A stretch of 64,000 bases of DNA. Origin: Sipunculus nudus (taxonomy: Eukaryota > Annelida > Sipuncula > Golfingiida > Sipunculidae). Of the stretch, positions 14,401 to 26,358 are shown piece after piece. Location of the stretch: contig CM049306.1 in NCBI GenBank assembly GCA_026874595.1, positions 74,833,642 to 74,897,641 on the forward strand, read 5' to 3'. The notes under the pieces are model-generated. The model had not been told where the DNA came from and did not search any database. It worked only from the letters and a program-made list of their open reading frames with translations. The position numbers and the translations under genes were made by a program. Position 1 is the first letter of the stretch. The number at the start of each line of letters is the position of its first letter.

Positions 14401-17400
14401 ACTGGTACTGAAACTGTGGATTTAGAATTTATTGGTGGTTACAGCAAAGCTTCCATATGCAAGGAATGCATGCCGAGAGATTTCGTATGTTATAGCACAG
14501 CAACATGTATATTTACTTTGTGTTGCTATGGGACAGAGCAAAAAAAACCCAGCAAAAATCACTATAAGAAGCGATTCATTTTGCTGGATATGCACTCTAC
14601 ATGCAGGATGCACATATTTTGTATGTCGTTACATATTTATTCAATATCAATTTCCCCCCCCCCCCCCCAATTTCAGATCTGCATTCCATGGATATAGAAC
14701 CATAGACTGTTTTAAGGTTGTCAGACATCTGCATAAAAGTTTACTCTTACTTTCAACTTCTTATTGTAAATAAACCAGATTATGTCTTCTGCCATGAATC
14801 CTTTGGTGACAGTGGCCCAGAAGACAAAAAAAAGTCCTTAAAATTAAATTTCAACATACAAACTAGGTCTCATTTCTTTGCCAAATTAGACAGACCTATG
14901 TTTTTCACAATTATCTGCTGTTCTTATGAATCTGATGCAATTTCATAAAACATTTACACTAATGTCAGCTTTGGTAAATTTTTGCATCCGCCAGGAGGGT
15001 ATGTGTTCATTCACACTCGTGCATGTTCACAACATAACTCATGGAAACATGAACAGAATCCAATGTAATTTTCAGGGTGCCTGAGGAACAGGTCAATGAA
15101 GAATTAACTAGATGTGGTCGGACAATGGTCCTCAGAGGGCCCCGCGTTTCTGCAAGTGCTGGACTAGTTTACATATGATATGGGTGAAAAATTAAGTTAA
15201 ATTTGAAAAATATCACAAACAGAAACAGGATTTTAGCAATATGCATGAGGGAAAAAATCATGCTGGATTAAAGAAGATATGTCTGAAATAATGTGTGCAA
15301 TAGAAAATCACTGAATGTAGCCTGTTAGCCATATTTGATTTTAAGCAAAGTCTGTTATTCAATATGTCTGGAGCCCTTACAGGTACCAATCATCCCTGTG
15401 AATTTGGGAAAGCAGCAAACTGAAATTCCAACAGGTCTGTAATTCAAAAAGTCAGGAGCCCTTACAGGTACCAATCATCCCTGTGAATTTGGGAAAGCTG
15501 CAGGAGGTTGTTGTTAAGTTATCGCACACGAAAGAAAATCATTGATTGGGCTGTGGCTGCCATATTGGAATTCTGACAGGTCTGTAATTCAATCGGTCTG
15601 GAGCCCTCATAGGTACCAATCATCCCTGTAAATTCAGGAAAACAGCAGTATATTGTTGTTCAGTTATCGCGCACGAAAGAAAATCAGCAATCGGGCTATG
15701 GAGGCCATATTTGAATTCTGACAGGTCTGTAATTCCATAGGTCTGGAGCTGTTATAGGTATCAATCATCCCTGTGAATTTTGGAAAGCTGCATTATGTTG
15801 TTGTTGAGTTATTGTGTGTGAAAGAAAATCAGTGATTGGGCTTTGGTGGCCATATTTGAATTCTGACAAGTCTATAATTCGATAGGTCTGGAGCTGTCAT
15901 AGGTACCAATTATCCCTGTGAATCTGGGAAAGCTGCAGTATATTGTTGTTGAGTTATTGCGAGCAAAAGAAAATCAGCGATTGGGCTGTGGCAGCCATAT
16001 TTGCATTCTGACAAGTCTGTAATTCTAAAGGTCTGGGGCCCTTACAGGTACCAATCATCCCTGTGAATTCGGGAAAGCTGCAGTATATTGTTGTTGAGTT
16101 ATGGCATGCGAAAGAAAATCAGTGACTGGGCTGTGGCAGCCATATTTGAATTCTGACAATTCTGTAATTCAATAGGTCTGGAGCCGTTATAGGTTCCTAT
16201 CATCCTTGTGAATTTGGGAAAGCTGTAATATGTTGTTGTTGAGTTACTGCGTGCAAAAGAAAACCAGTGATTTGGCTGTGGCAGCCATATTTGAATTCCG
16301 ACAAGTCTGTTATTCGGTAGGTCTGGAGCCCTCATAGGTACCAATCTTTCCTGTGAATTTGGGAAAGCTGCAGGATGTTATTGTTGAGTTATTGCGTGCG
16401 AAAGAAAGTGTCACTGACGGAAGGACGGATAGACAGAAGAACGGACTGACACTTGTCAAGCGGGGCCCTAATAATTAAATGTTGGCATAAGTCCAGCTCA
16501 TGATCCGGATCCAGGAAATACTTCAAGGAATACATGTATTGACAAATGTTAAGTCACACATGCATGACCGAACATGGGAAGATAGGCCACATAAGTTAAT
16601 GCAAAAGCTTGTTGGGGAGCAGATGCACTAATGAATCAGGGAATATGGGCCAATAAAAGAACTTAAACACAGGTTGAGGAGTACTCCACATAAAGGACTG
16701 CCCAGATGGCACAGGCATGCATTCTCATGAATGCATATTTCTAGTTTTAAATTTATTCATTTTACATGGATTGTATGAAGAGTTATGATAACTAGCCTAT
16801 CTCCATGTTAGACTTTCTCAATGTATCAGTTGTTGGTGTTAGGTAGTCTCCTAAATTGCATGAACAGGTTAAGTCATTTTTCACCATTGAGAATGTAACC
16901 TGGAAAATATCTGTAGTACAAAGCTCTCATTGGTCTGGCTGTTGAGCCAACAAGTCAACATGCACTCTCCAAGGCCAGGACCAAATCCAAGTTACAGCCC
17001 TTCAAGACCAAGACTGAGCCAAAGTCACTACGCTCAGGATAAGGTGAGTCAAGAGTCACAGCCCTCTGGGGACAAGGTGAGTCAAGAGTCTCAGCCCTCT
17101 GAGGACAAGATGAGTCAAGGGTCACAGCCCTCTGAGGACAAGATGAGTCAAGGGTCACAGCCCTCTGAGGACAAGGTAAGTCAAGAGTCACAGCCCTCTG
17201 AGGAAAAGGTGAGTCAAGAGTCACAGCCCTCTGAGGAAAAGGTGAGACAAGAGTCACAGCCCTCTGAGGAAAAGGTGAGACAAGAGTCTCAGCCCACTGA
17301 GGACAAGTTGAGTCAAGAGTCACAGCCCTCAGAAGACAAGTTGAGTCAAGAGTTTCAGCCCTCTGAGGACAAGGTGAGACAAGTCTCAGCCCTTTGAGGA

Positions 17401-20400
17401 CAAGGTGAGTCAAGAGTCACAGCCCTCTAAGGAAAAGGTGAGACAAGAGTCACAGCCCTCTGAGGAAAAGGTGAGACAAGAGTCTCAGCCCTCTGAGGAA
17501 AAGGTGAGTCAAGGGTCACAGCCCTCTGAGGACAAGTTGAGTCAAAGAGTCACAGCCCTCTAAGGACAAGACGAGTCAAGAGTCACAGCCCTCTGAGGAA
17601 AAGGTGAGACAAGAGTCTCAGCCCACTGAGGACAAGTTGAGTCAAGAGTCACAGCCCTCAGAAGACAAGTTGAGTCAAGAGTTTCAGCCCTCTGAGGACA
17701 AGGTGAGACAAGTCTCAGCCCTTTGAGGACAAGGTGAGTCAAGAGTCACAGCCCTCTAAGGAAAAGGTGAGACAAGAGTCACAGCCCTCTGAGGAAAAGG
17801 TGAGTCAAGAGTCTCAGCCCTCTGAGGACAAGGTGAGTCAAGAGTCTCAGCCCTCTGAGGACAAGGTGAGTCAAGAGTCACAGCCCTCTGAGGACAAGGT
17901 GAGTCAATGAGTCACAGCCCTCTAAGGACAAGACGAGTCAAGAGTCACAGCCCTCTGAGGACAAGGGTGAGTCAAGAATCAAAGCCTTCAGAAGACAAGT
18001 TGAGTCAAGAGTCTCAGCCCTCTGAGGACAAGGTTAGAAAAGGCTCAGCCCTTTTAGGACAAGGTGAGTCAAGAGTCACAGCCCTAAGAAGACAAGTTGA
18101 GTCAAGAATCTCAGCCCTCTGAAGAAAAGATGAATGAGAGTCACAGCCCTCTGGAGACAAAGTGAGTCAAGAGTCACAGCCCTCTGAGGACAAGTTGAGT
18201 CAAGAGTCACAGCCCTCTGAGGACAAGATGAGTCAAGAGTCACAGCCCTCTGAGGACAAGGGGGAGTCAAGAGTCACCGCCCTCTGGAGATAAGGTGGGT
18301 CAAGAGTCACAGCCCTCTGAGGACAAGGTGAATCAAGAGTCACAGCCCTCTGGAGACAAGGTGATTCAAAATTCACAGCCCTCTGAGGACAAGTAGAGTC
18401 AAGAATCTCAGCCCTCTGAGGACAAGGTGAATCAAGAGTCACAGCCCTCTGGAGACAAGGCGAGTCAAAATCACAGCCCTCTGAGGACAAGCAGAGTCAA
18501 AGAATCACAGCCCTCTGAGGACAAGATGAGTCATGAGTCACAGCCTCTGAGGACAAGATGAGTCAAGAGTCACAGCCCTCTGAGGACAAGGTGAGTCAAG
18601 AGTCACAGCCCTCTAAGGACAAGGTGAGTCATGAGTCACAGCCCTCTGGAGACAAGTTGAGTCAAAATTCACAGCCCTCTGAGGACAAGTATAGTCAAGA
18701 ATCACAGTCTTCTGAGGACAAGATTAGTCATGAGTCACAGCCCTTTGAGGACAAGATGAGTCAAAATCACAGCCCTCTGAGGACAAGCAGAGTCAAAGAA
18801 TCACAGCCCTCTGAGGACAAGATGAGTCAAGAGTCACAGCCCTCTGAGGACAAGATGAGTCAAGAGTCACAGCCCTCTAAGGACAAGGGGGAGTCAAGAG
18901 TCACAGCTCTCTGAGGACAAGGTGAGTCATGAGTCACAGCCCTCTGGAGACAAGTTGAGTCAAAATTCACAGCCCTCTTAGGACAAGTATAGTCAAGAAT
19001 CACAGTCCTCTGAGGACAAGATTAGTCATGAGTCACAGCCCTTTGAGGACAAGATGAGTCAAGAGTCACAGCCCTCTGAGGACAAGATAAGTCAAGAGTC
19101 ACAGTCCTCTGAGGACAAGGTGAGATAAGAGTCACAGCCCTCTGAGGACAAGGTGAGTCAAGAGTCACAGCCCTCTAAGGACAAGGTGAGTCAAGAGTCA
19201 GCCCTCTGAGGACAAGGTGAGTCAAGAGTCAGCCCTCTGAGGACAAGGTGAGTCAAGAGTCACAGCCCTCAGAAGACAAGTTGAGTCAAAGAGTCACAGT
19301 CCTCTAAGGACAAGGTGAGTCAAGAGTCACAGCCCTCAGAAGACAAGTTGAGTCAAAGAGTCACAGCCCTCTAAAGCCAAGACTGAGCCTAAGTTACAAC
19401 CTCATTGTTGGTTGCTATGCAACTTTACGATTCAATGTCTGAATTCCAATCCATTGTCTTAAGAATTCTAATACCAGGGTTCATACAGCAAAGGCAGAAT
19501 GAAATTCGAGGGTTTTCGAGGGTATCTGGAGCCAAAATGTATACCATTTTCGAGGGTATGCCATTCATTTTCGAGGGCAATATATGGACCATAAAATTAC
19601 AAGAAAATTCTATATATTGGTTAATACCAGCGATGGGGTAATAGTAATATGTAATAGAAAATTTCAGGTTTTCAGAGTATTAGTTATTGTAATAGAAAGA
19701 AAATTTTAACATGCAACAAAAATAAGACCCCAAGTAATGGAACAATGGCTATTACTTTTCTATTACACCCCTTGGCTAAACCAGTTGAAGGATGAAGTGT
19801 TTATGTTAATATAGCACAGTAAAGGGCAGTATCAACTGTAGTGTGATTAGTTCATGTTAAATGCTTTCATGGTCCAGTTAGCACTGCATAGGCACCAGGC
19901 ACTGGCTTGAAGTGATAACCTATTAGACCAAGGGCTGGTTTGTTGACTAATTAACTAAGCTTGGTCATTAAATCCTGAAGCAGTTCTTGGTGAGTGTACA
20001 TAGCAAGTGGGGCAAGATAATGTCAGCCGAGACCAAGGTGATGCTGTTGCTGATGTTTGAATAGTTCAGGGGTTGATGGTCTGAAAGTCATATGTTCTCA
20101 CGAGTTATTCAGTGGTTCAACAGACAGGCCCTGTTTGTGCCTGCCATTATTGCAGTCTGAGTTTCTTATTGTTAACTGTTCTGTTTAGTTTGCATAGCAT
20201 CCTCTGAGTTAAACTGCACAGGTCCCCATCCATGCTGAAAATAAACTTGATATGAGATTTGGTGGACATGAAATTACAGAATTTATGTTGTGTTAAACAA
20301 AAACAGATTGTAATAGGACCCAACCCTGGATTTTAATTACTTCAGTGAATGAATCTCAATAAAACAATAAGTTTTTGTATAATTATTTTTATTCAATACA

Positions 20401-23400
20401 TCAAAATTCAGCCACTGTTATAACTCTTGTGACAACTTAAGCAAAAATGATATGCATTAATTCTTCAGACTCTTAAGCAAAATGTTATGCATTAATTCTT
20501 CAGACTCTTAAGCAAAATGATATGCATTAATTCTTCAGACTCTTAAGCAAAATGATATGCATTAATTCTTCAGACTCTTAAAAAGAGCGTCAAGTTCTGA
20601 AGAAATTTTAGCCATTTCATCCTTTTTGGCAACAGCTGTTCTTCTCAGTGAATTTGATTTTGTAACAAAAGACAGGTTTCTGGTAGACTCAGCCTTTTCT
20701 GACAAAATGTCTGCACTTTTGTTAAGTTCCAAAATATCTGCCTCAAGGAAAGCCTTCTTTTTCTTTAGTGTATCGATTTCTTCAGCACAAGACTTCCTTT
20801 TCTGGCTATCCCTTTCCTTTCTTTCTTTCTGAGACTGTAGATCAAGGTAGGCTTGATACCTTGACCTAGAAGCCTGAACAGAGTTCAACAAAGGCCTGTC
20901 TAGGCAAACTGCATGCACACCTCCACAGGCCAATATGTGATCATACACCAATCTCTGAGCATCAAATGTGGCTTCCTTAAGGTTTGGAACCTCCATCTGC
21001 CTGTTTACTGAAAAACCCCGCTCAACGCTGGCCTGTCCATGAGACAGCAGTAGGAGCTGAGAAACAATTTCCCACAGTTTTGTTTTTGATTTGCAGTCCA
21101 TCAGAGGGCGGAGAAAAGAATCGATGCGTTGATTCTCATCTGAAGGATCAAAAGACTCCATACGCTCACGATGCTGGGGCACTGTATAATACAGGAAATC
21201 CCTGAACTCTGCAACAATCTGGTCACAAATGTCACTGCGCAGTCTGTTAGCATGGACCAGAGAAGAGAGCACTCTCTTCATCTGACTTACGCACCTGTCT
21301 TTGTCAGCCACCATTTCCCTTGGATCGAGGCACACCAGCTGACGAACAATCTGGTATTTCACTGGGGCTTTCTCGAGTATTCTTTTGGTAATTTCTTGCA
21401 ACATTGCTTTAACTTGCATTCTGAATCCCATTGCATCCTTCTCAGATATTTTCTTCTTGATCAGCAACTCCTTCAACTGGTAGTCTGCAGTGAAGCCAAC
21501 ATCCACCTTACTGTAGGTTTTTTGAATTGAATCTTTATCCAACTTCATATCAACAAGAGCAGAGAGGGATTTTCCCTCAGTGGCATCAGGCTTAAGGAAC
21601 CTAGACATTAATGACCTGAGCAATTTCTCCATATCACTAGCCAGAAAGGGAACCATCGGTCTGTCTGTCTGGTAGAGTGTGAGAAAGGGTACCAGCAGCT
21701 GAGCAACTGATATAAAAGCTTGCAAACGAGGTTTAGTCAGGTTGTCTTTCACGGCCTTGGTGACCACTGCGAAGGATTTTGTGTCTGGCTTTGCATAACC
21801 ACCTTTTCCACTCTCCACAGTTTTAACATACACACGCAGATTTGCCCACATTTCAAGGGCACGTTGAGCTACCGGAACATTTTCCAGCCATCTGTGTTGG
21901 CAAAATTCTTTTCCAAAAGTGCTACTTCCTGTAAGTTTGGTAAAATCTTCCCTTCGCGCAGGTGTCTCATGGAAGATAGTGTGTATGGCTCTGAGCAGGG
22001 ATCCAATATCCCAGGTACTGGCTACACATCCATGCTTGAAAGCACCATGGATGATGTGAAGTCCACATGTTCCCAAGTTTAGCATAGTTGAGCCATATTC
22101 CTCATCAACCTTTCTTTGTAACTGTTCATAAAATGATAGATTTACATTTGGCCCATCCATAGACACTTGAAGTACTGTTCTCAAATTCAGCTTTGAAATG
22201 CAGCTTTGAAATGCCTCCAATAAATCTGTGGCACGACCATGTCCCATGAAGACAGAAGCCAGATAACGGCTGCAAACCCTATTGTCATCCCACAATCTGA
22301 CATGGACATCAAGTTGTTTATTTCTAGTAACACTGTTGTATGACTCATCAAACAAAAGAACCACAGACTTGTGTTCCTTGCACTTGGTAAGGAGGAGTTC
22401 CCTGAAGTGAATTGCTAGCCCATGTGTTACAATATAATTAGCTTTGAGTTCCCCGCAGCTAAACTTTTTAGCTATGTTGCTGTCAGGAAACATGGACCTG
22501 AAGAGATCACTCACACCCTCGCATGACTTGTAGCTGTAATGTGCAGATATAATCTTGAGACACCACAGGATTTCTGCCTTCAAAACATCATCTTTGCTCA
22601 CAAATCCAGAGATGGTTGAAGTTTCTGATGTTAAACCTGAAAAATGTTAAACTTTGATAAAACAAAACAAAAAATAAACTGCAAAACAATAAAGTAAAAA
22701 CTACTAAAAAGAGTCCTGCTGCCATAAATATACTTAAAGATCTGACATATTTTGAAGATCTGATATTTATATAATAAAAATACATATATTTCTCTTTAAT
22801 ACTAATATAAATCAGTGAAATATTTAGATCTGATGAATATATAATAATATAACATTTCTTTTTTAAACTTTTAGCAATAAAAAGATATATATGTAATATT
22901 TTTATATATCCATCAGATCTACAAAATATTTAAATGTATATTTATGGCAGCAGTACTCTTTCACTCTTTTGTAATCGTTAATATTATCTTGTTTTATAAT
23001 TTTTTTTGCATCTGGATTAAATAAAACACATGATTTTTAGTGGTCAAATGAACTGCCCTTTTTTGTGATTGATACATTTAGTTTGTAACCATGAACAATG
23101 TGATTTATTCCAGAATTACTTCCAAAACATATTCACATTCTTTACCAACAGGGATGCAATTCAATGCTTAGATGAAATGTAGCTTGATCAATTTTGTTCA
23201 CAACTTTAATATAATAAATATATATAATTCAACTTTTTAATTTTATAATTATTTACTAATTTAGACTGCTGGTCTTGCCTAGAGAAAACCAGGTAAAAAT
23301 CAACTTTAAATAAAGTTGTCAGCTTTATTTTCATTACATCGACGGGTAACACCTATTAATTTTAATGAAAATTTCCAGTATACCCAATTAAGTAATATCC

Positions 23401-26327
23401 ATAATTGTAATAAATCAAACAGCATTTACATAGCTTACCAGTAGATCCAGTGGGTTTACTGTCAATAGTTGGTTTAGATCCCGAGGTTTCAAGAGGTTTC
23501 AACATTCTAAATAAAGTGTGTTTATTTCGATAGTCCATTCTCTTCTTGTGCGTCTCTGAAGACCTGTGACTGTCAAGATTGTACTTCCCAGCCGTTCCTA
23601 TACGAATTACTTTGTTGCCGCATGGTTGGCACCTAGCTATATGTTGATCTTTGGGGTCCGGCGCAATCCAGTCTTTGTATTGTTCAAGCTCGAGCCATTC
23701 GCTTTTGAACTTGCACAGTCCTTTCGTGTGCTTGACCTTGCAAGACTTGGACATTTTAATTACAAATACTACCCGCCATCAATGCAAAAGTTTGCCCGCT
23801 CCGCTGCCACAGGAACTAAAGAATCCACGCATAGTTGGAGGATTTCCGGAAACCCGGAGAAAGTTTTTGTATTCGATAAAATAATCCAACATCATCGTAT
23901 CAAACTTACTTATAATAAAACATTTACAATAAAGTAATAATATTATAAGATCGAAAATGTACGGGAGTTTAAAATGATAGTGTTCAACAAGCTGATCAAA
24001 TCACATCCCCCAATTCTTTGCGGTTATTCTCCGGGAATTTTCCACCTCTCCGGCTTTCTGATAGTGCCCCTTTGCTGCTCAGTTTTGGGTTCGGTCAATT
24101 GCCGAGCGGCACAGAACGCTACCGAGTGTTAGGACTGCGCGTAACATGTCAAAATTTCCCGCTTCATGGTGTTCCCCATATTATGACGCCACACCAATAT
24201 AAATCAAATTGAACCTTTTAACCAGTTAACCATGTCTGTAAATTTTAAAATATATCCTATATGGAACTGATTTCTTCTTACTCTGACCTGAACAGATATT
24301 CAAAGTTATTACCTTGTCCTAATACAAAAATCTGACTTCCTTACTGGGTTATATGAACTTCATTTCCGTTAAGAACCCACAACATCGAATTACCATGCAA
24401 ACTATGCCCCCAAAATTCGACAAATCGTAATGTTTAGATATTTTTTGTGTGCGAAAAACATAAAATAATTTAATATACACACAACATAATGCACAAGATC
24501 CCAACTGTTCACGCCGTTGGTAAACCCTAGCTCGGCCGAGTGACGTAGGCTATATCAGATATTGAAATAAAATTAACTGCACATATATTTTCTTCAAAAT
24601 ATGAATTGAACATAGAGGCATTTAACGACCATAAGTATCACATAGTTTTTTATTTGTACCGGGTATATAGGCCTATATATTAGATGCCGGGTCCTATATA
24701 GCTATAGCCGTATATAGGCCTATCAGTTTCAATATTTTCACAGGATGATCTTATCATTATGAATTAAAATACTCCAGGTATAAAAACAAGTTCTCATTGA
24801 TCTGTCACAGTTCGTAAGCGATTTGATGCGGAAAACACAAATGGGAGGCGTGAAGCTTCACTCATGCTGAGAAGCTGGAGCAAATCGGAAATCAGCGTCA
24901 TGGCCGCGTGGCGCACGCGAGAACCGCGCGGTAACGCTTGGCGGCGCCTTGTAACGCTCGGCAAAGACCGACCGCGGTTTTGCTGTGCGAGTCGAGAAAA
25001 GGAACCGGTAATTTTCAGGTCTCTTGAGCTGTTATACGGAAAACACGAGGTAACCCGAAGTGCGACTGGTAGTTTTAGCACACGCAACAGTAAAGGATGA
25101 ATATCATGTCACACGGTACTCCGTGTGGTTCCAGGTTGTTTAAATATGATAGAGCATTTTGATGTAAATTAAATCTGACTGCGGAAGGACACCCTGGTGC
25201 AAGTACACTCAAGCCTAAAAAGTGAAACAACACCTTTTAACAGAAACAATATAATTAAAAGAAAAGATATGGCAAACGTTATACTCACACTATCAGAGCA
25301 AAGTAAATACCATCACAGCTCTGGAGTAATTCCTATTATCTCACAGGAACAACTCGGGACACATAAAAGAGTCATATGACACACGTAAACACAAAGTTCT
25401 CCTCTGGGTGACGACACAGACGCTGCATTAACAACACAACACACGAACAAGGAAGGTCTTTCCGGCGCCCGCGAATCCAGTATCGCTCCAGTGAATATAT
25501 TCAATACGCCGATAGTCCGTTTAATCTGTCCGGCCTATGGCACGTGCACAGGCGTACGGCTCCAATCTGCCAAACGATTAGCAGTCAGGCTTCCGCCCCG
25601 CGTGGTCGATCCCGTAAACCACCCTACCTTCAGGACTCGGTGGTCCTGATACAAACAGTCTTACACAATCCATAGATTTCAGGTCCTGACAGCATGAGTA
25701 TTCCCTCGTGGAATATCACTGACCTGTTGCCGGCCCGGTACGTAGGATCCGGCCCTCCACTGAGACATCTGAACGCGTGGACAATAGTCTATTTTCCCGA
25801 CGACTAAAAGCAGTTAATGGGCAACTTACACCCGCAACGAAGTCTGCACCAAGGTTTCTGTCGGCTAACACTTGTCGACTGCCAGTACTTTCCCAGTACG
25901 CGACTCTGAGGAGACTTCGTCCCGCTACCTCGTCATGACATCAACAGCACCTCCGTACACACGCAGTTTTTAACAGATATCCCCCCGTTCCGCCCCTTTT
26001 GGGGTCTTATATAGTGATGCACCCGGTCAACCCCTGGCCTAGCCAATCGGTGCCAAGCTTACCCTCCAAACTACATTCCCGCCATTGTTTAACCCGGCGC
26101 ACACCCGCCTACGACATACAAAAGAACCTGAATTAAACCTGTTCTCTAAAATCGGCTTGTCACCGCTCTCTGGTGACATCACTAACCCAATTAAATGAAA
26201 GTACACCACATTGTCACTGTTCCCTGGTGACATCACTCCCCCCTAAAGAAGAAAATACGCAGTATATTCTTATCGCCTTTCCAGAAATCAAACTTCCTAC
26301 ATTTAATCTATTTCAAATCTGGAATGA

Positions 26328-26358
<31 letters not shown>

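Larger units (their letters stand above)
14975..16745 (+). repeat. Dispersed repeat (CGCCAGG..GGTATGTGTTCA family), split by an insertion
   Basis: The left part, 14975-15107, and the right part, 16479-16745, together match the single uninterrupted copy at 54255-54735: CCGCCAGG, ATGTGTTCA, ACATAAC, then CTCATGATCCGG, GGACTGCCCAG, TGCATATTTC. The element at 15108-16474 lies between the parts. Confidence 0.65.

Noticed and set aside
14416-14948. Overlapping open frames of 76-113 codons on the plus strand
   Set aside because: They overlap each other, pass through a poly(C) run and have no domain.
16930-19000. Several plus-strand open frames with an 11-residue [11 protein letters not shown]-type repeat, suggestive of a repetitive secreted or disordered protein
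   Set aside because: They arise from the 33-bp minisatellite; the frame breaks repeatedly across the array and no start, signal peptide or splice pattern unites them.
17035-19380. Regularly spaced repeats that superficially resemble a CRISPR array
   Set aside because: The units are contiguous without unique spacers, in animal nuclear DNA, with no cas genes.
24018-25100. Open frames in the CpG-containing patch upstream of the transposase
   Set aside because: No domain, and the patch is better read as the transposon's own promoter region.
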